Source: Megascapheus bottae
Lineage: Eukaryota > Chordata > Mammalia > Rodentia > Geomyidae
NCBI GenBank assembly: GCA_024803745.1
Contig: JANJXV010000024.1
Location: forward strand, 9,563,427-9,627,426
Reading direction: 5' to 3'
Length of the DNA stretch: 64,000 nucleotides
A program made the position numbers and the translations under genes. Below are positions 11,975 through 22,126 of this stretch, one piece after another. Within the stretch, counting starts at the first letter, position 1, and every line of letters starts with the position of its first letter. The notes beneath the pieces were generated by a model. That model did not search any database. It was not told where the DNA came from and saw only the letters and a list, made by a program, of their open reading frames with translations.

Positions 11975-12360
11975 CTTGAGAAAGATGCTTTGGAAGGAAC
12001 AGAGGCTTGCTTTGAATCTCAGTCTGGGAGGCTGAAAAGTCAGGACTGGGTGTCCAGAGCTTGTGAGGACATTTCACTGGCTCACAAGGTGATGGAAGGA
12101 GTCTGGGTTGAAACCTGTGTGACCAGCCAGCAGTGCATTCAGGGAATTCAGGGATGGCTTTAGGCTCTCTTATGAGGATATGTCCTTGGGAGTGTTTCCT
12201 GGGGAGCTGGAACTCCTGAGAGACAGCATGGATCCTTCCCCAGAACTTCCAGCAATGGCCTGATCAGCTCCCACTGGACCCTACCTCTTAAAGTTACCCA
12301 TGGTGAGCATTAAATTTTCAGCACATCATTCTTTTGGCATCAAACCATATAAAAACTCTG
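11975..12360 (-). mobile_element. Probable MaLR-type solo LTR remnant
   Basis: The order of segments resembles mammalian MaLR (MLT/MST) LTRs in reverse: a GGGAGGCTGAAAAGTCAGGA part, a TGTGAGGACA..CACAAGGTGATGGAAGG part, a CTCTTATGAGGATATG part, then CACTGGACCCTACCTCTTAAAG and an ATTAAATTTTCAGCA end. No retroviral coding sequence is present. The copy is old and the subfamily is unresolved. The 74-codon ORF at 11939-12163 is an accident of this repeat. Confidence 0.45.
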
Positions 12361-12395
12361 CAATATATAAAACAATGTAAAAACTTTCCTCTAAT

Positions 12396-12630
12396 TTTTT
12401 TTTTGGTCATGGGGCTTGAACTCTGGGCCTGGGCACTGTCCCTGAGCTCTTCCTTTCAAGGAAATTGCTCTACCCCTTGAGTCACAGTGCCACTTCTGAT
12501 TTTCTAGTAGTTAATTGGAGATAAGAGTCTCATGGATTTTAGTGCCTAGGCTGGCTTTGCACCTCAATCCTCAGATCTCAGCCTCCTGAGTAGCTAGGAT
12601 TACAGGCTTGAGCCAGGGCACCTGGCTTGT
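12396..12630 (-). mobile_element. B1-Geo type SINE
   Basis: Full-length minus-strand copy with a T-run at 12396-12405, the Geo-like monomer, the AGTTAATTGGAGATAAGAG linker and the B1-like head ending in ACCTGGCTT. A small substitution or insertion near 12455-12470 breaks the usual GCTCAAGGCTA motif. Confidence 0.92.
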
Positions 12631-12644
12631 CATGTTCTTTTCTT

Positions 12645-12845
12645 TTCATTTTTTTCAAGTATAACTCTTGAGGATTGAATGCAGAAGGTTGAGCTTGCTG
12701 GGCAAGTGCATTACAACTTCAACTATACTTCTAGAACTTCTGTTTATATTTTGAAGAGAGAGTCTCATTAACTGTGATAACTAGCTTTAAATTTTCAGTC
12801 CTTCTACTTTTTCCTCCTAATTACTGGGGGTATTAGGCATCTAAC
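12645..12845 (-). mobile_element. Degraded B1-dID-like SINE
   Basis: Read on the minus strand, a B1-like head (about 12775-12845) precedes a short ID-like part with GAGTC/GCTTGCC-like remnants (12655-12720). The A-to-B spacing is short, unlike the Geo monomer. It resembles the B1-dID dimers known from several rodent families. It is old and poorly conserved. Confidence 0.5.
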
Positions 12846-13427
12846 GGACACCACATTTGATTTGCTTCCTGTAAATTTTAACATCACACTGGGAAATCAT
12901 ATTGAGATAGAGAGGATAGAAAGGTGTCTCTACCTCCATTACCAGTTCTACCATGTAAGAATTAGAGCACAAAGATAGCAGCATGTGTTCATGAACCTCC
13001 ATTTCATTTCTTTCCTCCTCCTCCTTCTCCTCACCTTCTCTCCTGTCTCTTCTTCCATTTCTCAATTCTTTTTTCTCTCCTTTCTTCTTTCCCTTCCTCT
13101 TCCCACATTAGCAATTAAACCAGGGTCTGTATTAGTATCATCATAATATTATTATCTTCTCTGTTAGTGTGATAGAGAAATCAAAATGTTGACAAAAATG
13201 TGTTGTAATAAGGGAAATGGTGGCCTGAATGGGGGTGAGAATGCTGAAGGGATAACATCTTTTTGAAAGTATGTTCTTTTAGAGTAGAAAAACTCACTAT
13301 TTTTTGATAATCTGAGTACATTGTTGTGTATATCTACATAAAATTATAATAATGACATATGTACTATGCCATTACTTTTCCATACACTTACTTTGTAAGT
13401 AAGTGTAATTTAATATGTTTGGTTGTA
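12846..13427. other. Unique sequence with a polypyrimidine tract
   Basis: 13012-13107 is almost all C/T (CTCCTT-rich). The 74-codon minus-strand ORF at 12841-13065 is mostly its purine complement and is not a gene. The rest is unremarkable. Confidence 0.55.
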
Positions 13428-13520
13428 GCAGTTGGGCACTCATCCATTTACATCTGTATTCCTAGCTACTCAGGAAGCTGAGATCTGCTGATTACAGTTC
13501 AAAGGCAGTGATTGTGTGAC
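13428..13520 (+). mobile_element. Left half of a B1-Geo SINE split by L1
   Basis: The B1-like left monomer (CCTAGCTACTCAGGAAGCTG, then TTCAAAGGCAGTG) stops at 13520, where the L1 T-run begins. The expected next part of the SINE (GAGACTCTTAT.. CCAATCAACTACC) reappears at 17598, on the far side of the L1. Confidence 0.9.
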
Positions 13521-14084
13521 TTTTTTTTAAGTGTAGTTTATTGTCAAGGTAATATATAAGGGGTTACAGTTACATTTCTCAGGTAGTGGTACATAATTTC
13601 TTGAACATTGATATCTCTTCTCATGTTTCTGTCTCCTTTTCCTTCCCCTCACCCCCTCTCAATCATCTTGTTTTTCCCCTTTCTTTCCCTTTTTCAAATA
13701 AACAAACATATATACAGTAGTATATGTAACAAAGTCAGAGACAGTAACAACATGAAATAAACCACAAGGGGACAAAAAGAGAAAAGAAATCACTTCGAAA
13801 AACAAACGACATAGTACATTAAGAACAAAAATCACAACGATAAACCTCTTGTATTCATATCCTAGAGTGTATTTCACATAGTGTCATCCTATATGGCCAT
13901 GTGTACATAGCTTTTAAGCCTAGATGTCTATTAATTATTATAAATGAGGGAAACCATGGATTCTGTGTTCCTTTGGGTCTGGCTTACTTCACTTAATATG
14001 ATTTTTTCCAAGTTTTTTTTTCCATTTCCTTACAAATAGGGTGATGCCATTCTTTCTGATGGCAGCATAGAATTCCCTTGTGTA

Positions 14085-14548
14085 TTAATACCACATCTTG
14101 TTGATCCAGTCATCTACTGAGGGGCATCTGGGTTGCTTCCATATCTTAGCTATGGTAAATAGTGCTGCAATGAACAGCGTTGTACTAGTGGCTTTAGTAT
14201 GTCCTGGTTTCTGGACCATTGGGTAAATGCCAAGTAGTGGAATTGCTGGGTCATAGGGGAGCTCTATGTTTAGTCTTTTGAGACATCTCCATACAGCTTT
14301 CCCCAGGTTGAAAGAGTTTACAAAGTTTACCGAACAGTGTAGTAGTGATCCCTCCTGGCCACACCCCCGCCAGCATCTGTTGTTATTAGATTTCTTGATC
14401 ATAGCCATTCTAACTGGAGTGAGGTGGAATCTCAAAGTTGTTTTGATTTGCATTTCTTTTATGGCCAGAGATGTGGAGCATTTCTTCATGTGTCTATACT
14501 TCATTCTTTTCTCTTCAGAGAAGTTTCTCTTTAAGTCTTTAGTCCACT
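14085..14548 (-). pseudogene. L1 ORF2 C-terminal fragment
   Basis: The open stretch encodes the ORF2p C-terminal region: an [19 protein letters not shown] segment, the CWRGCG..LLHC cysteine/histidine motif, then IPLLGIYP and the [18 protein letters not shown] block. Residues before about position 18 come from the inserted SINE, not from L1. In the Cys-His motif the last cysteine position (H+5) reads Phe here. The fragment lacks endonuclease and reverse transcriptase. Confidence 0.9.
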
Positions 14549-14777
14549 TTTTTTTTTTTTTGTGGGTCGTGGGGCTTGAATTTGGCCTGTGCACTGTCCC
14601 TGAATTCTTCAGCTCAAGGCGACCACCCTATTCTTGAGCCAAGTTCCACTTCCCATTTTCTAGAGGATAACTAGAGTTTCAGGTCCTCTTGTGCCTGGGT
14701 TGGCTTTGAACTTGGATCCTCAGATCTCAGCCACCCGAGTAGCTAGGATTACAGGCATGAGCCACCACACCTGGCTA
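14549..14777 (-). mobile_element. B1-Geo type SINE nested in L1
   Basis: Full-length copy in the same orientation as the host L1, with T-run 14549-14561 and a B1-like head ending in CACACCTGGCTA. L1 ORF2 homology is interrupted exactly across it. A likely short target-site duplication (TAGTCCA / TAGCCCA) flanks it. Confidence 0.9.
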
Positions 14778-15101
14778 GCCCAACTTTTAGTGGGATGGTT
14801 GTTTCTTTGAAGATTAGTTTTGGAGTGAATCAAATTTTTTTAGCCATATATATATTTTAGATATGAGGCCTTAGTCTTTTATCTGGTTAGTGAAGATCTT
14901 CTCCCACTCTATGGGCTTTCTATTTAGCTTGCTAGCTATGTCCTTTGGCATACAGAAGCTCTGAAGTTTAATGCAGTCCCACTCGTCCCACCTTTCTTTA
15001 ATTTGTTGTGTTTCTGAGCCTTTATTAAGAAAGTTTCAACCTGTTCCAAGGAGTCCTCGGGTATCTCTTATTGTTTCCTGTAAAGTTTTTCTTCTAGTTT
15101 G

Positions 15102-15482
15102 TCATTTTTTGATGGTTTGCATCTCTTGTTTTAGATCTTGTAAGGACTCCTTTACCTCCTTGATTTGTATTTGAGTACTCTCTTTGAAGTCCTTTAGCAC
15201 AGAGGTTGTACTCTCTTTGGACTTTTGTTGGAATTCATTCAGCTGTCTGTTCGTGAATTCCATGAATTCTTCCATTAGTTTTTGATTGGATTCATCGAGT
15301 TCATGTATATCTTTATTGATGCTTTCAAATTTTTTCTTGATCATGTTTACCACCAGCATTTGTAAAGCATTTTGAGGACTCTCTTCTAGATTTTCCATAT
15401 ACTGATTTGTTACCAGATTATTTTGCATGGGAGATGTGGCTGCTTGACTTGCCATTCTTCTTGAGTTTCTTGTTCTACCCAT
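15102..15482 (-). pseudogene. L1 ORF1 N-terminal coiled-coil fragment
   Basis: A 126-codon frame begins at an ATG right after the 5' UTR. It encodes a basic start (residues 1-12), then a long Lys/Glu/Gln-rich heptad region typical of the L1 ORF1p coiled coil (about residues 40-126). ORF1p normally continues into RRM and C-terminal RNA-binding domains of about 200 further residues. Here the frame stops at the deletion junction with no RNA-binding domain. It is uninterrupted by stops, so the insertion is fairly young. Confidence 0.88.
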
Positions 15483-16128
15483 TTGAAATTGGGACCAAGA
15501 TTTATATCACATAAGATTAAGATTTTAAATAAGAACTGGTATTTTCACTATCTCTCTCTCTCTCTCCTTTTATGGCAAAACAAAACAAAACAATCCAATC
15601 CCTATGAGATTTAAATCACTCTGAATCTACAGTGTAATTCCTTAAATACATATACAGTTTTGTTCAACAACAATCAACCATAGATCCATGAACTATGGAA
15701 ATCTAAGAAGGAGCAAAGGATCAGAGATAGAAAGGTATAATGAAAGACAGGATGGGGGGGAGCATAAGAGAAGAGTAATGTAGGGACGGAAAGGAATAGA
15801 GAGAAGAAAACTGAGACCTAAAGTGAGAGAAAGAAAAAATGAATGAAGCCGGGTGCTGTGGCTGACACTTGTAATACTAGCTACTCAGGAGGCTGAGATT
15901 TGAGGATTGAGGTTCAAAGCTTTGGCACTAAAGAACTTGAGACTCTTACATAAATAAGAAAGTTTTACACACAAAAAAAACCCCCAATGAACTTGAGCCT
16001 TATCTCCAATTAACCTCTAGAAAATGGAAAGTGGGGTTGTGGACCGAGGCTACAGCAGTAGCCGTAAAGAGCTCAGGGACAGCACTCAAGCACAGAGTTT
16101 AAGCCCCATGACCACCCCCCCTCACCCA

Positions 16129-16162
<34 letters not shown>

Positions 16163-17597
16163 AATAAAACATAAAAATTAAAACATTTAAGCTTAAAAAA
16201 TAAAGACAATATAAAAAGATTATATGAAAGATATATAAAAGAGATTAATAATAAAAAACACCTTCAAATTATGTGTAATGAAAGAAGCAATACTAAAGTT
16301 AAAAAACACTAAGATTGAAAAATAGGGGATTGATTAAATAAAAATATGATCTGAATTAAGTATGTATACAATGGAGGACATCTGTCACTATACTGGCACT
16401 ATATTTCTAGAAGTGAACAGATCCACAATGATATAAAAAAAAAGGGGAAAAGGGGTAGAAAAAAGGGCAAAAAAGGAACAAGCAAAAATGAAAATAATGA
16501 AAAAATAGTAAAGTGTAAAAAATTATAATTAGAAAAAAATTCTTCAGTTTTTTTTTTGGGGGGGGGGGAAACGTGCCTCCCCTGAATTCAGGATACAATC
16601 TCTCCCTCTCTCTCTTTTTTTTTCAGGGTCTCTTATTTCCTGGTGATGATCTGTTTTCCTTTGGCTTAGTTGGTTTTTCCAATCAGTTTGTTTTAGTGTG
16701 CAGAATAAGATCTGCCTTACAGGTGGGGTCTTTGTGACTGTCCACCCAGGCTAATTTACTGGCAAGGCACTGAGCTTTATGTGTCCTACAGGAGAAAGCT
16801 GGCCGTTTTAGGTAGCTTGAATGTGGGTAGTGTTGTATTCTATCTGGAGCAATAGCTTCTCTCTTCAGAACTAACTCCTACCCAGCCTGGAGCCACTATT
16901 GTTTTAGCCTGAACAGCTAAACAACTGAGAGTGGCTGAGGGGTGGAGCCGCCTCTGGCTTTGTTTATAGAGACAGGAAAGCTGCCCCACTCAGGGAGGAA
17001 TTTTTCCCTCCTAGGTAGGGAACCCATCACCAGGCTAAGCTGACGCTGGTCAGATTCCTTTGTCGTTTTGAGAAATGGCGCTGTCCACACCACTTCTCAG
17101 GCTCCAGTTATTTGTTAATTGGTCTGGCAGGGTCTTTGCCAGTAGCCAAGATGGCACTGCTGTTGGCTGGTAAGAGAGGCACGTTCCCAGTGCTGTTCTG
17201 TGAGGTGTGAGAATGCCTTTAGCGAGGCACGCACCCTACCCCTGAGTTGTCTGCGTCTGTCTGTAGGCTGCAGGATGATGATTTCTGCTCGTAGTCACTG
17301 GTCTGTGCAGCTAAGTGAGGTGCCCTGCGCTCAGGCTCTGGTGCATTTGCCTTGGCGCAGCTGTTATGGAGAGCGGCAGCCGCTGCCGCCATCTCCACTG
17401 GGACCAGGGTGGACTCAAAACTGTCTTCTTAAGCAGGCTGCCTGACCTTTTCCTCTTTGGCTGAGATCTCTGTGCTATTATGGCTTACTTGGTGTCTCTC
17501 TGTAGCTACAAACTTTCCACTACAAGGCTAGAACTGGTATCTTGGCGAGAGCTCAGAGAGACTTACCCTGTACTCCACCATCTTCCCAGAATCCCCC
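15483..17597 (-). promoter_or_regulatory. L1 5' UTR (internal promoter region)
   Basis: About 1.8 kb of L1 sequence, excluding the nested SINE, lies upstream of the ORF1 ATG. The part at 16600-17597 is far more GC-rich than the surroundings. The extreme 5' end carries CCATCTT at 17578-17584 (AAGATGG on the L1 strand, about L1 +14 to +20). This is the position of the YY1 site in human L1. A second YY1-like core, CAAGATGGC at 17147-17155, lies on the opposite strand. Pol II promoter activity is known for L1 5' UTRs. Activity of this copy is inference. Confidence 0.75.
15847..16160 (+). mobile_element. B1-Geo type SINE with (AC)n tail, nested in L1 5' UTR
   Basis: The copy opposes the host L1. 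It runs from the B1-like head (GCCGGGTGCTGTGGCTGACAC) through a Geo-like monomer and ends in (AC)15 at 16131-16160 in place of an A-tail. About 40 bp of A-rich extra sequence is inserted in the linker. It is bounded by a repeat of GAACTTGAG..CTTA, which looks like a small secondary insertion or duplication. Confidence 0.88.
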
Positions 17598-17626
17598 TGT
17601 GAGACTCTTATTGCCAATCAACTACC

Positions 17627-17627
<1 letters not shown>
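17598..17627 (+). mobile_element. Right-hand remnant of the split B1-Geo SINE
   Basis: TGTGAGACTCTTATTGCCAA followed by TCAACTACC continues the SINE interrupted at 13520. The rest of its right monomer is replaced by the adjoining CA repeat. Confidence 0.8.
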
Positions 17628-17688
<61 letters not shown>

Positions 17689-17737
17689 CACGCACACACA
17701 CGCACTCATGCGCACTCATGCGCGCGCGCGCGCGCGC
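17628..17737. repeat. Compound (CA)n-(CG)n microsatellite
   Basis: About 50 bp of pure CA, then CA with CG interruptions, two GCACTCAT units, and finally an uninterrupted GC run near 17719-17737. It is mostly alternating purine-pyrimidine. The 161-codon ORF at 17542-18027 is largely this repeat and is not a gene. Confidence 0.97.
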
Positions 17738-17750
17738 CTACAAGTGGAGC

Positions 17751-17901
17751 TTTTCCCTCTGCTTTGCTCCTGTCTCCAGAAATTTCTGATGAGGAGCTTA
17801 GCAAGCACTCAGAGGCTTTTTTTTCGTTTTTTGTTTTTAACCTGTCTGTAATTACATATTTAATACATATCGAATATGTAGACAGACGAGAGTATTTTCA
17901 G
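17751..17901 (+). repeat. Local duplication, copy 1
   Basis: This segment (TTTTCCCTCTGCTTTGCTCC to AGAGTATTTTCAG) recurs at 18967-19106 in direct orientation with high identity. A poly(T) of variable length and a 10-bp indel separate the two. It does not match the L1 or SINE families seen elsewhere in the window. Confidence 0.9.
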
Positions 17902-18013
17902 AGTGGTTCAAGTAGTTCAAGTAGTAGAGTGTTAGTCTTGAGCAAAAGAGTTCTGAAGCAGCACCTAGGCGTTGAGATCAAGTCCCAATCCAGGCACACA
18001 CACAAAAATTATG
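17902..18013 (+). mobile_element. Orphan Geo-like right monomer
   Basis: GTAGTAGAGTGTTAGTCTTG, then AGCAAAAGAG, then GTTGAGATCAAGTCCC follow the Geo monomer order, ending in CACACACACAAAAA. No left monomer is present. A 9-bp unit TTCAAGTAG is tandemly doubled near its start. Confidence 0.65.
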
Positions 18014-18538
18014 TTGTAGCATTCTGACAATGATACAAATACCCTTAGAAAAGCATACAAGTCAAGATTAACGAATTGAAAATTAATGTAACAGTAAGAC
18101 ACAACAAATAAAAGCCCTGCCAAATGGAAATGTAGACGTTTAGTACAAAGAATCAAATTTTCAATTAATTAAAAAATGATTACCATGTATTTTTTATATA
18201 AAACCAACTGCATCTCTTAGTAACTGCCAGAAGATGGTGCTATATTAATGAGGTAAGAGCTTTGTATGTCCGGCAATGCAGATAAATACTATCAAGTATT
18301 ACAATAAAAATAATTCCCAGAGCTAGACAGCTCCCTAAATATATACTCACCTTAGGTTTAATGCTTGTATCTTAAAAATAAAAGTTTTCTGTATATTTGG
18401 AGGGAAAGGGCACAAAAGATAATTTTTTCGTATAGTTTTGTTTTCAGATCTTAAGAACAAGTTGGCCAAAAAACATCTTCCATTGTCGAGATCTAAATTA
18501 ATGTCACCTTAAAATATTTGGAACACTTTTAAAGGTTG

Positions 18539-18542
<4 letters not shown>
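18014..18542. other. Unique sequence, no gene seen
   Basis: AT-rich. It contains some chance splice-like strings on both strands but nothing persuasive. Confidence 0.4.

Positions 18543-18579
<37 letters not shown>
18543..18579. repeat. (AC)n microsatellite
   Basis: About 18 AC units, not adjoining a recognisable SINE. Confidence 0.97.
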
Positions 18580-18584
<5 letters not shown>

Positions 18585-18966
18585 GTACACAGACTTTTGT
18601 TTCAAGCCTGAAAATTTTTCAAAAAAAAAAAAAGCCAAAACTCAGATTTAATAATGTTAGGAGTTCGTAGGATTGAGCAGAGAAAAACTGGCTTCTGCCT
18701 GGCTTTGCTTCCATTTAACAATGTCCCATTGAAATTCCTCTCTAAGACAGACTTCACTTCATCCACTTCATCCCGTGGAGGAGAGGACACTGTCTGCCAT
18801 CAGGCTCTGCAGATGAGCAGAAACCCTTCAACTACTGAGTCCATTTCAGTTCCTGAAGACAGGTGTTTTTTTTTTTAAGTCAGCCCATTTAGCACAAAGG
18901 AAATGTCTCAGTATCTGCTAATAATGGGACTTTTGTTCAGCATAAAAAATGAACCTTAATAAACCC
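18580..18966. other. Unique sequence between duplicated copies
   Basis: No gene seen. Overlapping ORFs of 62 and 74 codons on opposite strands (18602-18878) show no domain. A stretch near 18800 (CATCA..GATGAGCAGAAA) is faintly similar to 19229-19260, so the duplication may once have been longer. Confidence 0.4.
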
Positions 18967-19106
18967 TTTTCCCTCTGCTTTGCTCCTGGCTCCAGAAATT
19001 TCTAATGAGTAGCAACAGGAGCTCAGCAAGCACTCAGAGGTTTTTTTTTTTTTTTTGACCTGACAGTAATTACATCTAATAAGTAGACAGACCAGAGTAT
19101 TTTCAG
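18967..19106 (+). repeat. Local duplication, copy 2
   Basis: Direct-repeat partner of 17751-17901. It has an extra GCAACAGGAG-like 10 bp, a longer T-run (about 16) and a shorter AT segment before GTAGACAGAC. Confidence 0.9.
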
Positions 19107-19569
19107 CTGAAGTTCCATTGAGATATCCAGCATTATCTTGCTCCTTCTTACAAATGACTGGGAATCAAAATGAGTGCCTTGAGGTGACCTCTAAGGCAAT
19201 GCACTGGTTCTATAGAGAAGAAAGAGCTACACACACATCAAACTTTACAGATGAGCAGAAATGGCACTGGTTCCAATTTCATTTTGTTGTTTTCAGTATG
19301 AGCTCAGCATTGTCTTCTTAATCCATAGAAATGCAAAGTTCAGCATTGTTTCAGTCCTTTATTCATAACGGCAAACTGGATAGCTGTCTATTTACACTTA
19401 TTGAATTCTTCTGGGCAGAATATCAAAACTGAAAGGTGCTATGATGGTTCTTCTTCCTTGTTGAGTTCATTAGACTAGAAAATGTCTAGAGTATCAGCAA
19501 AACATACTTGTGCCTATGAGCCATTCTGAGAGATAACTTGTTCAAGAGGGCTGTGAGCTAATAAGTGTG

Positions 19570-19571
<2 letters not shown>
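19107..19571. other. Unique sequence, no gene seen
   Basis: A 67-codon ORF at 19118-19321 lacks any recognisable domain. Confidence 0.4.

Positions 19572-19622
<51 letters not shown>
19572..19622. repeat. (TG)n microsatellite
   Basis: About 25 TG units at the tail end of the minus-strand SINE that follows, so it sits where the SINE A-tail would be. Confidence 0.97.
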
Positions 19623-19624
<2 letters not shown>

Positions 19625-20133
19625 CCTGAAGCTTGAAGTCAGAACTCAGGTGCTGTCACTGAGTTGTTTTCTCAAGGTTAGTGCTCTACTCAAGCCTCAC
19701 CTGTACTTTCAGCTTTCTGGTGCTTAGCTGGAAATCAGAGTCTTTTTTTTCTTTTTAAAAATTAATTTATTTTTTATTGTCGGGGTGAAGTACAGAGGGG
19801 TTACAGTTACATTCATCCAGTTGTGGGTACATTACTTCTTGAACATTGTTACCTATTCCCATGTTTCTCTTCCACTTTTCCTCCCCTCACCCCCACTCAT
19901 CTTATTTTTCCCTTAACTTCCTTTTTCAAATAAACAAATAAACATATATACAATATAGCAGGTGATACATTCAGATACAGTAACAATATGAGATAAACCA
20001 TAAAGGGAAAAGAAGAGGAAAAAAACAGCTTCACATAGTAAATTATGGATTTATTGCTGGTGCTAGCTTTGAATTATGATCCTCAGATCTCAGCCTCCAG
20101 AGTAGATATGATTACAGGTGAGAAACTGGCTTC
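19623..20133 (-). mobile_element. Old B1-Geo type SINE split by an L1 tail
   Basis: The right monomer lies at 19623-19745 and the B1-like head at 20055-20133 (CTCAGATCTCAGCCTCCAGA on +). The parts are separated by the L1 insertion at 19751-20048. The outer SINE is clearly older than the L1. Confidence 0.8.
19751..20048 (-). mobile_element. 5'-truncated L1 3' UTR nested in a SINE
   Basis: From the + side: TTTTATTGTCGGGGTGAAGT, then TACATTACTTCTTGAACATT, a C-rich (G-rich on the L1 strand) tract, then the AAATAAACAAATAAACATA segment. It is the same 3' UTR family as at 13521 and 29331. Confidence 0.9.
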
Positions 20134-22103
20134 TAGTGAATATTCCAGTCCCTTAATATATTCATAATATGGTGACAGGACGAGAATTGGTAAAAGGTAG
20201 GAGGATGGGCCTTGTTGGAGGAAGTAGCTAGCTTGGGGATATCTCTTGCCCTAGATTTTTCTTAAATCTCTTTCCCTTTGTTTTGATTCCTGATTTTCAT
20301 GCTCTGAATTGCTCTGGAATCCACCACACCCTCCCCTCTGTAATAGACTGATAGATACCTCTGGTAACAAGAGCTGAAATAAATTAACCGCCCTTAAACT
20401 GTATCAGATATTTGGTTAAAGCTTGGAGAAAGTAACAGGTGCAGTTGTGTGAAAAAAAAATAGAAAGTCATTTTATTTTGGAAATAGTCCTTAAATTAAG
20501 CACATGCAGAAAATGAGGACAATTCAAATATTTTATGGTACCAAGTGATACAAAGTAAAATTATCATGGAGTTAATAGAACCCATTTGATTTCTGTTCAG
20601 GGTTTCTTGTTAGGGATGTAATAAAAACAAGTTAGTATGCTTTTTATGACTGACAATAGTCACACAGACATCATTATACTCTCTTTTCAACCAGTGAAGG
20701 ATCAAAGTCCTGCAGAAGTTGACAAATTCATCCAGTGATCCAGCTAATAGACCATGGGACAGAATTCAGACAGATCTCTTCTGTCTTCAAATCCTGAACT
20801 CTTTCTGTCACACTAAGCAGAATTCAAGTTGGGTGGCCACCTGTCCCCTATATCAATAACACACCCACTTTGTCTGCTTTCTAGTGTGAAAGTTGAGGAT
20901 GTTTGTCTTCTCTTTAAAGAAAAAAAATTCCCATGGAAAAATTTTCAGAGTCAGAGTTGAGATTGATTTCTGTGATTCATTTGTCACTGTGAAAAGAGAT
21001 TAGAGTTGAAGGAAAAGTGACTCATATGATGGCTCTTGTTCACTGCTGCATGACTGGCAGCCTCTAGATCAGAAAACAAAACAAAACAAAACATGTTTTC
21101 TTTCCTTTGGGGAGCAAGCAGCATAAGGACATTTCATTCAGCAAAGCTGATGGCAATTATTTTAAGTTGAACACTCTGATTCCCCCAGGATCACTCTACG
21201 GTAATATTCCTATGTTTATCAGTTCTTTAGATCATCTTTATCACAAAGAGAACACTCTTTTTCCAATGTTTTGCATTCTTTCTTTTCTTCTCATGTAATA
21301 ATTTCATAAGACTTTATCATGATGTAGATATTTCTAGAAGAGAGTTTTGGTCTCTGAAGGGTGTGGAGGCAGGCCAATTCCTTTACCTTGGTTGGCTCAT
21401 TTCTTTAATATTTTCTGATTATACCATATTTAACAGTCTTCCAAGGAATATATCACTTGAGATTTATATAAGGGTTATTACTCTGTCAACTCTTCAGATG
21501 GCAGATTTCATTATTAGAAAGTATTTTGCCTTTCTTGCCATTCAGATTACTGATTTTAATTCTCATTTTCTAGCAAATGGAGCCAAAAACAATTTTAAAT
21601 AATAATTCATCATTACTCTAGAAATTGCATCTCTAAGTTATTGGTGGAACCACCTATAACTCAACTTATAGTAAAGAAATATATAAGCTTTGTGAATTAT
21701 GAGTAAATCTATGCTGGAAGCAGAAGTATCACAGAGGAATTCAAACAAATTTCTGGAGTTAGTGAAACCCAAACATAAATCAAAGTGCAAGCATGGATCA
21801 TGTACTTGAATTCCCTTTCTTTGCTTTTTTTTTTTGATTGGGTTTAAAATTTTTTCATAAGAATTAAATAAGTATGTATTGATGTTATACATTTAAATAT
21901 CATATTTTCTTTTACTTTGTAAGAGGCCAATCAGTAACTTGTATTATGCTGTGTCCTCTCTATCTTCTTTCACTGATTTAAAGTTTTGACTCCATTCCTT
22001 TCATCAACCATTTTTTTTCTGATGTTTAGGAGTGTAAAATAATCTATTGTCAAAACAATATTACGTATCAAGCTGCTAAAAGCTGAATTTATATGTCACT
22101 GTA
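20134..22103. other. Mostly unique sequence
   Basis: An MIR remnant is annotated separately. ORFs of 60-84 codons (for example 21363-21602 +, 21638-21892 -) have no recognised domains. (AAAAC)4 occurs near 21069-21091. Confidence 0.45.
20700..20820 (-). repeat. MIR-like fragment (ancient SINE)
   Basis: Minus-strand MIR order: AGAAGTTGACAAATT, then CCAGTGATCCAGCTAATAGA, then CAGAATTCAGACAG and a CTTTCTGTCACACTAAG end on +. Strongly diverged. Confidence 0.5.
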
Positions 22104-22126
22104 ATCATTTATGTTTTGTGAGACTC

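Larger units (their letters stand above)
13521..17597 (-). mobile_element. L1 with 5' UTR and 3' end but a large internal deletion
   Basis: On the minus strand the order is 5' UTR (17597-15483), ORF1 N-terminus (15482 to about 15102), ORF2 C-terminal third (about 15100-14000), then 3' UTR to the A-tract at 13521-13528. The rest of ORF1 and about two thirds of ORF2, including the endonuclease and reverse transcriptase cores, are missing at a junction near 15085-15105. Two SINEs (14549-14777 and 15847-16160) inserted later. The L1 is flanked by TGTGTGAC (13513-13520) and TGTGAGAC (17598-17605), an 8-bp duplication with one mismatch. It cannot mobilise itself. Confidence 0.93.

Noticed and set aside
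11939..12163. 74-codon ORF with ordinary amino-acid composition
   Set aside because: It lies in an LTR-like repeat remnant.
14266..14637. 123-codon plus-strand ORF
   Set aside because: It is the antisense of L1 ORF2 and runs into the nested SINE.
17542..18027. 161-codon ORF rich in Thr-His
   Set aside because: It is a translation of the L1 5' end, the CA/CG repeat, duplicated sequence and a SINE.
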